From: Mactra quadrangularis
Lineage: Eukaryota; Mollusca; Bivalvia; Venerida; Mactridae
Length of the DNA stretch: 64,000 bases
Reading direction: 5' to 3'
NCBI GenBank assembly: GCA_025267735.1
Contig: CM046295.1
Span: 10,365,167-10,429,166 of the forward strand
Part shown: piece after piece, positions 20,201 to 30,338 of the stretch
Layout: each line of letters opens with the position of its first letter
Numbering within the stretch: the first letter of the stretch is position 1
Position numbers and translations under genes: made by a program
Notes under the pieces: generated by a model
The model's database searches: none
What the model saw: only the letters and a program-made list of their open reading frames with translations
What the model was told of the DNA's origin: nothing

Positions 20201-22553
20201 CATTCCATCTAACCTGAAGTTGCAAGAATTTAACCTGTTGGGCGCGTCTCGGTCCTCAGTAAGTACTTAAAGAGGCTAGACTCTATCAGTAGCTGCGTAT
20301 AAGATTTTCTGTTAAATACAGCGGAGGAACAACAAATCTAAAAGCCCACAATATATCGTGGTATGTATTGCGATACGATGACAGCGTATTGCAATATATC
20401 GCAGTGCGATTCTGGCATATCGTGACGGCCCTAGTAGTAAGACTAGTTAAGTGTTGACCTATCTATGTGCAATATTAGTTTGTCCTTCAGGGCTCGAATT
20501 TAACAAAACATTGGACTCGCAACTTTTTGCGAGTTGATTTTATTTCAACTCGCAAAAGGAAAATAATCACCCGCATTTTTTTTTCAAATTTTGATAGAAT
20601 ACATAGTAACTATTCACATGTGCAATACAAAAACAACATAGTGCCTCATATAACTAGACAGAACAAGGGCTTTATTGTGGGATAGATAAAAAATTACTCA
20701 ACATGTTTTTGTGAATCTTTCATTGATACCATCAATCTATCTGGCTGTTTCAATGCTGACAGTAAATTTTTTGCATCAATTTCAACTCACGAAAATTTGC
20801 GAGTACAAATAAAAGTTACTCGCAATTTTCAGAATCCACTCGCATTTTGCGAGTATGCGAGCTTAGAATTGAACCCTGGTTCTGATTCGTGTATGACCAT
20901 TTTAGAATTCCACTTTAGAATTGTTGGTGCAGTGACTTATAAATAGGATGTGTGTGGTTTGATGGTCCACCATCTTTTGACAGCCACTATTTTCAAATTC
21001 AATAATCAAGGCTTGTAGTTGCTACATTGCTTAATTAATTTTAGGATATAATTTTCTTTATCATTAAAGTTGACAGCATATTTTAACATATCACCAGGAT
21101 TTTTTTTTGTCCAGTAAACTTTTATTCCTTCCTGTTAAAACTTTAATTTTGCTGGACTGTATGTCCAGCGCTGATGAATGTTATTTTGTGAAACAGCTTG
21201 TCCATCATTATTATTTTTAAGGCTGCTGTGAGTATCCGAGTACTCAGTTATTCGCGATCCCAACTGGAAAATTTGAGGTTCGATTTGTGAATAGTTGTTC
21301 AGATCACTTGCTCAACACTCCACAGCCCAAGTTATTTTTGTATTTGTTACAGATTCAGAAGTTTAACTACAGCATTTTTCCGTGATGCTATGGGATTTCT
21401 ACTGTTGTTTGATATCTCCAGTGAACAATCTTTTCTAAATATAAGAAATTGGTTAACTCAGTTACAAACCCACGCCTACTGTGAGAACCCTGACATTGTG
21501 ATGTGTGGAAACAAAGTTGATATTGAAGACCAGAGACAAGTCAGTGAGGAGAGAGCCAGAGAAATGGCTGCCAAGTACGGGTAAGTGCCCTTGTATGTTT
21601 AGTGGAGGTATTATACGGCACCAATCTCCGTAAACAGATATCCAGTAGAGCATTGTCGTACAGGATCTCTACTGTCTCTGTTGAAGGTCACATCAAGATG
21701 AACTTTGTGTCGACCAATCAATGCGTAGCTTTCATCTAGACGAAACACTATTGATAACATTTTGATTCCGTAATTTCTATTTTTAGACCAAGGTTTGCGA
21801 GCTAATTTAACAGGGGTATTTTTTACAGTTTGCATTGGACGGCTAATTTCAAATTGAGTGACGTAGACAATGTAAATAAGTCTAGTTACATATCATAACA
21901 ATCTTGTCATGAATATTATAATGAGAAAAGGTCACCTGAACGTGACCTTCATTTGAAAAAGGCCAGATCTAAATTAGCGAGTAGGCGAGCGGAAAATTTT
22001 AGATCGGGTTTTAATCAGATTGATACGTCACTTGTACTCCCTTGCCTTAAAGCTAGCTTTTATGGCAACAATGTAGAGTGTTCACTTACAATTCAAGAGG
22101 TCATGGGTTTGAATCTCAGTTCAGACCATGAATTTACTGATAAATGTGCTGATTTCAAAAGGCAAAATGATAATCATTTAATTATAAACTGCTTTTACAA
22201 CATTTTAAAACTCCATATGGACTTTATTATTGTATATTATAATGTAGGAGCAGTAGTCCTGTGGTGGGATGCGCGCTCTTAAGGATCGAGGGGCTGTATG
22301 TTAAACAAATTTATGACAGAAAGGTTGAAAAGAAATGAAAATAATCATGATTTTTGTATTCTTCAGACTACCATATTTTGAAACCAGTGCTGCCACAGGA
22401 CAGAATGTTGCCAAGGCGATAGAATGTTTACTAGACATGGTGATGTTAAGAATGGAACGCTCTGTCGATAAATCTGTATTCCCAGGGTCAAGAAATAGAG
22501 ATCAATATGAAATAGACGAAGCTAGTAAAGAAAGTGGATGGTGCTGCTCTTAG
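17212..22553 (+). CDS. Rab27: Rab27 small GTPase, five coding exons, 224 aa
   Basis: A Rab27-family GTPase recruits Slp/Slac2/Munc13-4-type effectors to secretory granules, lysosome-related organelles and multivesicular endosomes, driving docking and exocytosis. Coding joins 17212-17278, 18542-18648, 19275-19360, 21353-21580 and 22367-22553; every intron has GT-AG ends and the frame is kept. The protein shows the P-loop GDSGVGKTS (residues 23-31), switch I TVGIDF (48-53), the Rab27-type insert before switch II (61-73), [20 protein letters not shown] (80-99), GNKVD (139-143) and ETSA (168-171). Length is close to vertebrate Rab27A (221 aa). The tail ends GWCCS: the two cysteines for geranylgeranylation are followed by one residue, not the CGC end of vertebrate Rab27A. 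An acceptor-like CAG 10 bp before the ATG suggests a further 5' UTR exon upstream. Family identity is firm; the A/B paralogue split does not apply outside vertebrates. Confidence 0.96.
17432..17630 (-). mobile_element. SINE family 1 in Rab27 intron 1
   Basis: In reverse orientation it contains CCTTGTCTATAAAC, CAATGGAGGAACATCGACAT, GGAAGGGTATAACC and a reverse B box AAGGATTCGAACCCG, ending at CGCTATCGACCTGGG. Confidence 0.85.
17685..17825. repeat. Dispersed repeat R2 (GGTTGCCCAA), inverted copy at 62640
   Basis: ATATGGAAGTGGTTGTCC, two TTGGTTGCCCAAA units and TTGTCCCAGGCAAC correspond in reverse-complement order to 62640-62790. It is an interspersed repeat of unknown class. Confidence 0.65.
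18215..18532 (+). mobile_element. SINE family 2 in Rab27 intron 1, full length
   Basis: The tRNA-like head (AGCTAGCTCAGTTGATAGCA A box; GTGGGTTTGATTCCC B box) is followed by the family body CTCCCTCCTACCAAT, TTAACAGCTAAATCCAGAGA and TTGACTGTCTGTTGTTATA, and a CAAACAAACAAAC tail. It ends 9 bp before the exon 2 acceptor, so the SINE tail sits in or beside the polypyrimidine region. Confidence 0.9.
18542..18648 (+). CDS. Rab27: Rab27 coding exon 2 (residues 23-58)
   Basis: It follows TTTTTTCTCACAG and ends before GTAAGT, encoding the P-loop, the switch I region and FREKRV. Phase 0 at its 3' end. Confidence 0.95.
18836..19232 (+). repeat. CTATAAATAGAAACAATGAT minisatellite in intron 2
   Basis: The 10-mer CTATAAATAG followed by AAACAATGAT-like sequence recurs about every 20 bp, roughly 18 to 20 times, most regularly at 19060-19222. 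The same 10-mer or its complement appears singly elsewhere (22565, 22640, 23635, 23695, 33570, 41375), so it may be a genome-wide repeated word. It contains a TATAAAT motif. Confidence 0.9.
19275..19360 (+). CDS. Rab27: Rab27 coding exon 3 (residues 59-87)
   Basis: The acceptor is CTCTCAATTCTAG; the donor is AAAG|GTATAG. It encodes the Rab27-specific loop [15 protein letters not shown] and the start of WDTAGQER. Confidence 0.95.
19413..19705. mobile_element. hAT MITE (CAGGGCTCGAA family), perfect 8-bp TSD
   Basis: The ends CACGGCTCGAATTTAA and TTAAATTCGAGCCCTG are inverted repeats, and TGACAAAG flanks both sides exactly (19405-19412 and 19706-19713). It lies only 52 bp after the exon 3 donor. 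Same family as 20488-20878. No transposase. Confidence 0.9.
19767..20035 (+). mobile_element. mariner-type MITE M-T, copy 1 (intron 3)
   Basis: CAGTGCCATCCATAATTACC at the left and its inverse (GGTAGTTTTGGATGGCACTG) at the right give about 30-bp terminal repeats flanked by TA dinucleotides. 269 bp, no coding. Copy 2 (22782-23046) lies in the opposite orientation, downstream of the Rab27 stop. Confidence 0.92.
20049..20433. mobile_element. hAT-type MITE (TAGGGCTGTCAC ends)
   Basis: It starts TAGGGCTGTCACTATA and ends ATCGTGACGGCCCTA. Long subterminal repeats of ATATTGCAATAC / GTATTGCGATAC occur at both ends. The flanks GAAGTAGG and GTAGTAAG agree at 6 of 8 positions, as expected for a decayed 8-bp duplication. 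Confidence 0.8.
20488..20878. mobile_element. hAT MITE (CAGGGCTCGAA family), larger copy
   Basis: The ends CAGGGCTCGAATTTAAC and TTGAACCCTG match 19413-19705. Many ACTCGCAAA/TTTGCGAGT words inside both ends are probable transposase-binding repeats. No 8-bp duplication is recognisable. Confidence 0.8.
21218..21330. mobile_element. Small deletion derivative of the 8785 hAT MITE
   Basis: TAAGGCTGCTGTGAGTATCC at the left and CAACACTCCACAGCCCAA at the right retain the termini of the 8785 element. Flanks ATTATTTT and GTTATTTT agree at 7 of 8 bases. It ends 22 bp before the exon 4 start. Confidence 0.75.
21353..21580 (+). CDS. Rab27: Rab27 coding exon 4 (residues 87-163)
   Basis: The acceptor is TTGTTACAG and the donor is ACGG|GTAAGT. 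It encodes [20 protein letters not shown], the [10 protein letters not shown] segment typical of Rab27 and the guanine-specificity motif GNKVD. Confidence 0.96.
21612..22022 (-). repeat. Dispersed repeat R1, inverted copy in intron 4
   Basis: Reverse complement of 4456-4760 (shared blocks include GTCGACCAATCAATGCGTAG and AGGTCACCTGAACGTGACC), with an extra segment of about 100 bp near 21775-21880. Chance open frames inside it are not genes. Confidence 0.75.
22367..22553 (+). CDS. Rab27: Rab27 coding exon 5 (residues 163-224)
   Basis: The acceptor is TATTCTTCAG. It encodes [18 protein letters not shown] (164-181), the hypervariable region and the prenylated tail GWCCS, then TAG. Confidence 0.96.
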
Positions 22554-24116
22554 ATTAATTTACTCTATAAATAGTTACATTCCTCCTTGTTTCTTTGTTA
22601 TTTGTGTCTATTTTTAGAATGGGGAAACACCCATTATGTATCTATTTATAGTAAATTTGGAATCTCTTTTATGCTTATTTATATATAAAAAAAACCCTTC
22701 CGTTTTCTACTGGTAGAAAATGTATATTAAGTGCTATGTTTATTTAAAGATAAGGGAAAGCACCTTTTTTACATCTAAATACAGTGCCATCCAAAATTAC
22801 CTTTACACTTTAAAAAAAGCTGGTTTTTCATTAACATAATTAAATCTTATTTTAGATGTATTTATGCATTGGTAAAGTTATAAAAGATCTAACATTTGAA
22901 AGAAGAGTAATGATACTTTATACAACTGTAATTGTTATACATGTACATGTATCTGAATATATGTTTTTAATCTATCAAGTATTGGTAAATTTTTAAATAC
23001 AAATTCTACATTTACAAAAGTGTAAAGGTAATTATGGATGGCACTGTATAGTAACTGAGGATTTTCTTTGATTCTATTTTTAGATATGAAAACCGGTCAT
23101 TTTTTTGTTAAGTTTTCTAAATATGAAAATATTTAATAATGTTACATTTTGTTATGATATTATAAAATTTATGCATTTATTTGTAAAGCTTGTTTTGTTT
23201 GGTTGTTATTTTTTAAGGAAAAATGTTTATAAAGCAATGGTTTTACAATATTGTTTTGATTGGTTGTATTTTGATAATTTTAGATATTTGACCAATGGAA
23301 TCTTGGGTTAGATTTAGTATATCAATATATTAGTTTAAAATCATGTACTTTAATTTTTTGATAGTTGAATTTAGTTTGTAGTTTAAGGAATCTTAGTTTC
23401 TTTTAACTTTTCTGAATGCTATAATTAGGATTTTGGCTGTTTTTTATCTGATAGTATGGAAGCCTGTAGTGTTAAAAGAGTTATGGCCCTTTATTTTTTT
23501 AATGTAAAGAACATTTGAAATGGGCATCATCTTGTGATGGGACATTTTATGACTTTGATAATTCTAATTAAAATGTTTGTTTATGTACTTCTAAGGACCT
23601 TATATTAAATGGTTTTATTGTTTTTATTAAATATTCTATAAATAGCATCAGCATACTATAAATAGTAACACCATTCTAAATATAGTTACATAATTCTATA
23701 AATAGCATCAATTTGTGAATCTCATTTGGTTTTTCATTTTTATTTTACTTCATTGTTTTACAATTTAAATGTTGTCATTAAATGTGTTGTGAAGATTTTT
23801 TAATGGTGCTTAACATAGGGGTAGCATATTATCAAAAATCTTACGATTATTTAGCAATACCATAAAGAACAATTTATGACTACGTTTGGTCGTAAGACGG
23901 TTGATAATATTAGCCCCTGTATATTATTCTTATGACAGCATATTGATTGCATTTAGTTTGAATTTAAAATTGTTTAATTTCTATGAAAATGGTAGTACCC
24001 TGTCTAAAAGCTTACAACTTTAGTTAATATTGGCAATATTATGTTCTATCAATTTTAAGTAGGGTTTAATTATTATATATTTGTTTATTGGCTCTTTTGA
24101 AATTGAATACTTGTAT
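22554..24116 (+). other. Rab27 3' UTR / downstream flank
   Basis: No further coding. The 3' UTR begins here but its end cannot be fixed by eye. Single CTATAAATAG words and their complements occur at 22565, 22640, 23635 and 23695. The M-T MITE at 22782 may lie within the transcript. Confidence 0.5.
22782..23046 (-). mobile_element. mariner-type MITE M-T, copy 2 (inverted)
   Basis: The ends CAGTGCCATCCAAAATTACC and GGTAATTATGGATGGCACTG are flanked by TA on both sides. The interior (AAGAAGAGTAATGATAC, ACATGTACATGTAT) is the reverse complement of copy 1. Confidence 0.92.
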
Positions 24117-24312
24117 GTAGGTTATAAGCCAATGTAATTAGAGTATTTTTGTTATAAGCCAATGGAATTTGAGCATTTGGTTATACACCAATTAAATCTG
24201 AGTATTTTGGTCATCAGCCAATAAAATTTGAGCATTTTACTTGTTAGCCAATAAAATTTGAGCATTTTACTTGTTAGCCAATAAAATTTGAGTATTTAAA
24301 TGTCCAATCAAA
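24117..24312 (+). repeat. ~30-bp minisatellite supplying AATAAA motifs
   Basis: Six to seven units resembling TTGTTAGCCAATAAAATTTG + AGCATTTTAC; the last three are nearly identical and each contains AATAAA (24220, 24250, 24280). It lies about 1.6 kb after the Rab27 stop codon. Confidence 0.88.
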
Positions 24313-24536
24313 TAACATCATTCTAGTTATTGGCCAATCATTATACATGGAGGTCAATGAATTATAAGATAAGAACAATGCTGTTATGTGATTTTTGTAC
24401 TTTTGTAATTTATGCATTCTTGTTAATATTTTATTTTTGATTATGTATACATATTATTTTGGTGGAAGGGTAAATGTTTTAAAACATTTTATTATATACC
24501 TGTTTCCCTCTCATTGTCTTTGCATTTTTTGACTTT

Positions 24537-24910
24537 CTGTCTGTCTGCCTGTCTGTTTTTCTGCCTACCAGCCTGTCTCTCTGTCTGTCAATTGGTGTGT
24601 CCGTCAGTTAGTCGGTCTGTCTGTCTGTCAGTCAGTCTGCCTTGCTGTCTGTCCATCAGTCTGTCTGTCTGTCCATCTCTGTCTGCCTGTCAGTCTGCCT
24701 GTCAGTCTGTCTGTCCGTCTGTCCATCAGCCTGTCTGTCTGTCGGTCAGTCTGTCCATCAGTCTGTCTGTCCATCAGTCTGTCTGTCTGTCTGTCAATCA
24801 GTCTGTATTTCTTGACCTGTCTGTCTCTGTCTGTCTGTGTGTCCATCTCTGTCTGTCTGTCTGCCTGTTTGTCTGTCTTCCTCCCTCTCTCTTCCTCTCT
24901 CTTTCTCTGT
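24537..24910. repeat. (CTGT)n / (CTGC) compound microsatellite
   Basis: A long imperfect tetranucleotide tract of CTGT, CAGT, CTGC and CCAT words. Open frames on both strands through it are low complexity. Confidence 0.95.
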
Positions 24911-26484
24911 TGAAATGGCTTTTTTCTCTTTTTGATAAAAGGCTTTGCTCAACTGTTACATGGAAAGTTTGATTTTCTCCATAAATAGAACAAGAATTTT
25001 GATTTGTTATGAAGAATTAGTAAGAACTTGTATTTTGTAATTAAAGCATTTTAGTTTAAATTAAAGCACCCTGTCTGTAAAAAGAAATACCTGCTTTAAA
25101 CAGTAATAGTATTCAATTTTATAAGCATTATATACTTATGTATGTATACTTCATGTTACTATCATTAATTAATTGTTTTATGTTATATTACTTTCCCCTA
25201 AAATTATATCTCTCCAAGTTGTTCACCTTTTGGCATTGCATTGAAAAATCTTGGAATCCAAATACTTAGAAATCCAAAATTAGAAATCCAAAATTTCATA
25301 AATTTCAAACTATATTTCTATATCTTGTTTTTAATATACAAGTGCAATTTGTATTTGATGCATTTATTAACTCAGCCATGCTACGCACTGTCATTCTTTG
25401 AAGTCTCATTCTTGCCCTCTTCACATTCCGCTGTAAAACACAGACCAAATGTGAGTCATTCATTAAATTCATTCCTGTTGATGAAATAATTGATATCATG
25501 ACATTCCAAATAAAAAGCTAAGCATTAATAATCAAGGGGACACAACTCCTAGGATCTATTGTCCCATGAGCTACAGCAACTGATATCACGAGTCATTGGG
25601 CGTGTTTGATTCACGAGATCTGAGTAATTGGAGTTCTCCAATCACTGAAAAATTGAATCAAATGTTTCAGATCACATGCTATCACAGTACTCTGAATACA
25701 CCTGCCTTTAAGGAGGTGAAAGCTGAGTATGATGTAATTTAACTGCTGTAAACTGCTGTCATCTAACAAAAACAATCCTATCACTTTTTCCACCTTTTTG
25801 TTGTTCTGCTACAGAATTGGTATATTTGATGTGTCGGTGCTCCAAGAGTACTCAGTTGTGCCTGGCCGTCAGTGCAGCAATGCTTGGTTAAGGGTTTAGA
25901 GCAATTTTATTACGTCTCATGAAACTACTGAAGGGATTTACTTTAAGCTTCTCTCACATGCTGACCAATGGAGGTAAAGTTCAAAGTTATGTCCCTTTGA
26001 TACTAAAAAAATTGTGGTTAATGTTTAGGTGCAACATTTTATTATTGCAACTATTGATTTTTGAAACTTTATTTATGTCTATGGTGGTTACCATTTATGG
26101 TCAAGTATAAAGTTGGGTAACTCATATCATTGTCATAAATTTTGACTGGAGTATTGACCGTTTATAATTAGAAGTTTTGGTTGCAAATTTTGATTCATCA
26201 ACTAACAAAAGTATGTGCTCTTTAAATTTCCCTCATCTAAGTGGGCTAGCATATCAATGATTGATTTCTTTTACACAAGCTTTCCCCGATAGTCAAGCAT
26301 GCTGTTCCTGGACTGTTCTTGTTTTTCTTTGTTGTTAAGATAGACTATATTCTATTTATATAATTATATTATACACTATTTACGCTTTGCATAACAATAT
26401 ATGATCTATTTTTCTTTATATATTAATGTTATTTAAATAAAAATTTATTTGAAAAAAATATGTTTTTGTTCTTTTTAGTTATAG
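24911..26484. other. Non-coding, nothing recognised
   Basis: Only short chance frames. CCAAGAGTACTCAGTT near 25840 resembles a hAT MITE subterminal word, but no element could be delimited. Confidence 0.4.
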
Positions 26485-26809
26485 CCACCTGGCTAGCTCA
26501 GACAGTAGTAGAAGCAGACGGGCTATCATGCAATTTGGTACCATGCAAGTCTGCTGATTGAGGGGTTGTGTTTTCGATTTTTGAGAGGGGTGCTTGGTCA
26601 TGAAATTATTTCTATGGACATTCTCCCTCCTACCAATGATTTTAAATTATTTAGGGCAGTTGTCAGTCACTGACAAAAGTAGTAGTTGGTTAACAGCTAA
26701 AACCAGAGATTTAACTTTTCCAAGAGTAGTGAGTAGGTTGATTGACCGCCGTTATATGACCTGTACAATGTGTTGCTATGGTGTTAAACCCAACAAAAAC
26801 AAACAAACA
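26485..26809 (+). mobile_element. SINE family 2, near full length
   Basis: The head CACCTGGCTAGCTCAGACAG carries a disturbed internal segment. The body has CTCCCTCCTACCAATG and TTAACAGCTAAAACCAGAGA. The tail is AAACCCAACAAAAACAAAC. Confidence 0.85.
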
Positions 26810-26819
26810 GTCAGTAGAA

Positions 26820-27075
26820 CACAAATCTACTGATCCAAGGGTCATACATGTAGTTTCCATTCCCAGGCAGTTCAGACCATTGTGGAGTATGATCATGAAT
26901 TAACCTTTACGGCTATTTTTCCTCCTACCGCTGATTCTAAGTCATGTAAGGTAAATGTCAATCAATGACCAAAGTATGTGCTTAGTAACTGCTTAACATC
27001 TAAATTCAGAGATTTAGCCTTTCCAGAAACGGTGAGTAGATTGACTGACTGTTGTAAAGTGGCATATACAAAGAG
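26820..27075 (+). mobile_element. SINE family 2, second adjacent copy
   Basis: It follows the previous copy head to tail: a degenerate head, then TTCCTCCTACCGCTGATTCT, CTAAATTCAGAGATTTAGCC and AGTAGATTGACTGACTGTTG. Confidence 0.75.
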
Positions 27076-27120
27076 TGGCTACAAAAACAATTTAATTTGA
27101 CTTCTTACGTGGCCAAGACC

Positions 27121-27258
27121 TTGACAGGTGGCGCAGTTGGTAGCGTGACAGGATTTGGAATCTCGTTTACCGAAGGGGTTAGAGGTTTGAATCCCACTCG
27201 GGGAGGTTATACCCTTCCATGAAAATTTGACAATGTCAATTTTCCTCCATTGATTAGA
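27121..27258 (+). mobile_element. SINE family 1, 5' part
   Basis: A tRNA-like head (GGTGGCGCAGTTGGTAGCGT A box; AGAGGTTTGAATCCC B box) is followed by GGGGAGGTTATACCC and ATTTTCCTCCATTGATTAGA, then truncated. Confidence 0.85.
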
Positions 27259-27451
27259 TGATGTGGTTAAAAAGTTCAAAGCTAAAATACTTGGTATGAA
27301 ATTCAGAAATTATGTAATATTCTACATAAAGAGTATTATAAATTGATTGGACAAAGAATTAAGGTAAAATGAATTTTTCCTGCTTTAACTTACGATGATA
27401 CTTGTCATAAGATTTTTTGTGAAATTGATCACTGGTTCGTGCAGTTACATG

Positions 27452-27606
27452 GACAAAATAGTGGCACATATCTGTCCAATAGATAACCACATAACTAACA
27501 CGTTATTTATTTCGTTAATTAGCTACCGTAATTAGTTAACGACTGAAATAACATGTTAGTTATGTGGTTATTTGTTGGCAGATATGTATGCCACCATAGT
27601 GCCCTG
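27452..27606. mobile_element. Fold-back MITE (~155 bp)
   Basis: ATAACCACATAACTAACA and TGTTAGTTATGTGGTTAT are exact inverses, and the pairing continues outward (GGCACATATCTG / CAGATATGTATGCC) and inward (GTTATTT / AAATAAC). Nearly the whole element is a hairpin. No target duplication is assigned. Confidence 0.82.
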
Positions 27607-28133
27607 AAATGCTGGTTATGTAACTTGTCCACTGTACGTTGCTTAACCAATATGTTTATAAATGAAATAAGATACTAATGAAGGGTACAGGAATAAATGT
27701 TAGATAAGTTAGTGGCTGCACAAAGCATTATCAAAATAAGAAAACAACCCGATGTTAATTGCAATTTTGTATAATTAATCAAAAGCGACAGCTTACTTTT
27801 CATTTGTGTCTTTGTACTAATGGTTTATTTTTTGCCTCATTTCAAAGCTTGATGTCATTCAAGAAAGTTAACTACGGTGCTGGTATTCTGATAAACACTT
27901 AGTCACGAAGGAGTTACTTCCCTTGTCATGAAATCTATCAATAACCATATAGTCTTATACCTGTCAAGTCTCAGGCATTCAGCGTAAGACTTACGCATCT
28001 TGAATAGAAATCATACTCTCACGTACAGAATTCAACTTCTCACATAAATTTATAAATTTTAAATCTGTTCTATATTGGTTCGATCTATGTTATAACCGAC
28101 GTGACTAATCTTGTGCAAATGCTTGCTTTGAGT

Positions 28134-28660
28134 AACGAATGCAAACAGAAGCCTTGGTTTCGTGAGGAGGAACCTCACAAATACCAACGAAAAGGTTAAG
28201 GAACTGGTGTACAGAACCCTGGTTAGGCCACAGGTTGAATATGCTTCATCTGTCCGGTGTCCATACACTAAATCCAATATTAGCAAAATTGAAATGGTCC
28301 AGCGTAGAGCTGCCTGATGGGTTAAATCGGATTACTTCCCATACTCCAGCGTAACAACAATTCTCAACAATCTTAACTGGAGACCACTAGAACATCGCCG
28401 ATATGACACCAGACTGCATGTTCTACAGAATACATAATAATCTAGTAGCTATAAATTTTCCTTCTTATATCCAAAGACCCACTAGACCCACTAGATATTC
28501 TCATCCTCTTAGTTACAGGTTAGTTCACGCATCATCAGACTACCTGAAATATTCCTTCTTTCCTCATACTATCCAACTTTGGAACAATCTTCCATACAGC
28601 ATAGTTACCTTGCCTACACTGGACCAGTTCCGTGCAGGAGTTTCAAACATCATATACTAA
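28134..28660 (+). pseudogene. LINE reverse-transcriptase C-terminal remnant
   Basis: The conceptual peptide contains ANRSLGFVRRNL, YRTLVRPQVEYAS, KIEMVQRRAA, then (after an in-frame TGA at about 28314) WVKSDYFPYSSV and NLNWRPLEHRRYDTRLHVL. A one-base frame change near 28420 leads into RIHNNLV, YLKYSFFPHTIQLWNNLP and LDQFRAGV, ending in TAA at 28658. This order is the 3' end of the ORF2 protein of Jockey/CR1-type non-LTR retrotransposons. The RT catalytic core and endonuclease are absent, a 5' truncation typical of LINEs. It is inactive. A (GATA)n-like tail is seen near 29022. Confidence 0.88.
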
Positions 28661-29194
28661 AGCCTAATTCATTGTTTTTAATTTACCAGAGTATTTTTAC
28701 TCCTTTTAAATTTCTCATTCTATTCGTTTCTGCATAGATTTTACCAGTAAACTTATTTTTACTTTTCTTACTTAAATCATTTAAGTACACCTACGGTAGG
28801 TGTATTTGCGATGTCATGATCATGGATCATTTTTCTTTTAAACATTCTTTCCCTTAATCTCCGCACTCTCTACAACATACTAACATACCTAACCCCTTGC
28901 ACCATCTTTTATTCCCCAGTACTAAACTGGGTCTGTATTTTACTCTTATTCGTTTTTATCTTTACTAACATCCTGGCGCGCAACCCTGTCTATAACCCTC
29001 GATTGAGCGGTTGACAGTATTAACCAGATAGATAGATGTCAACTCTTCTAGTCAATGTTGGAGGTTGAAAAGTGACATCACTCACTGCAATGGTGAAGCG
29101 AAACTTACACCCCGAATGTACAACCAGAAATATGCTATATATAGTTGGCTCAATATGCAATGATTTTGATAATATTTTCACGAAAATCACCGAG

Positions 29195-29275
29195 AGTACA
29201 CGGTTGGCTTCTAGGGGGGGCTTCCCAGAGACATAGATACTTTTTTATGTCTCTGGGGCTTCCAATACCAAGGAC
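29195..29275. repeat. Short hairpin beside a G-run
   Basis: CCCAGAGACATA pairs with TATGTCTCTGGG across about 14 nt, next to a run of eight G. A possible fragment of a fold-back element. Confidence 0.6.
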
Positions 29276-29563
29276 GTCTGCCCCTTGGAACCTATTCCTC
29301 ATGCTTTGCCTATTGTTCAGTGTGGGAATCACGTGACCTATATGGTTCATAACACGGCAAAAATGACTACCAGATGAACAAATTTAGATGAAAAAAGACG
29401 AGGTAAATGGCATTTATACGTAACCAATTTTTATCAGACCTAGAGCAGCACAAATTCTCTCTTTAGCGGAAGTTCTCACAAACCCACAACGGTTTTAGTT
29501 TTCTAGATTTCGTCGAGGTAAAACAAGTCGAGAGATTTTTTGGAAAATATATATTTTTTTATT

Positions 29564-29735
29564 AAAGATCGGTATTTCCGATAAATATCGGATATTCCCG
29601 TAAAAGATCGGTATATCCGTAAACTTGGAATATTTCCTTTAAATATCGGATATTTTAGTAAAAATATCGGATATTTCCGTTGACCATCGTGTATTTTCGT
29701 AAAACATCGATAACAATCGTAAAACACCGGGTAAA
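29564..29735 (+). repeat. ~20-bp degenerate minisatellite
   Basis: TAAATATCGGATATTTCCG-like units recur about eight times with drift. The minus-strand frame through it is a by-product. Confidence 0.8.
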
Positions 29736-30338
29736 TATGTGAAAAAGACATTTCCATAAAACAATGGTAATTTCCATTAAACTCTAAAATGTTTCTATTT
29801 GCTTACCATTATGTGAAAGTTATCAGATTGTGGGAATTGTTAGCACTGTTTCTCAAGAGGGGTCATATCTCTTTCATTAGCATGTTAAGCCCATTTTATA
29901 ACATGCTAGAAAAACCACAAAATGCAAATTTGTATAGATTTTAATACAATGGTCGTATCGATGATATGTATCCAATTTTAATTGCCAATAATTTCAAGGA
30001 TTTTGAACTGTAATGCTTAACCGCTGAAAGTAAATATTTTTATACATTTGAATAGAAAAAGAGAGAGACTGTTTTTATAGGCTAGATTTGTACACTGCTG
30101 TCCATAGTTAACGCAACACTTATTTGTCGGTAAGTATTAACTAAATCTGGTTATTTTTTCTGCATATTTTATATCTGAAAAGCTCGCAGTACAGGTTAAG
30201 TTAAGCTGACTTTTGGTATTATAATATGCATGACGCAATTATTCACAGACTTGTATTATAAAAATTGAAACAATTCGCAAAGAAATGTCCGTAGAGATGT
30301 GATATCATGCATCGTCAAATAGTTCGCAATTAACGTCA

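Noticed and set aside
21953..22282. 109-codon frame in Rab27 intron 4 as an alternative exon
   Set aside because: It overlaps dispersed repeat R1 and SINE-like sequence, without homology or good splice context.
24514..24972. 152-codon plus-strand frame rich in Ser/Cys/Val/Leu, and a minus-strand Asp/Arg/Thr/Gln frame
   Set aside because: Both are translations of the CTGT tetranucleotide microsatellite, with no other coding signal.
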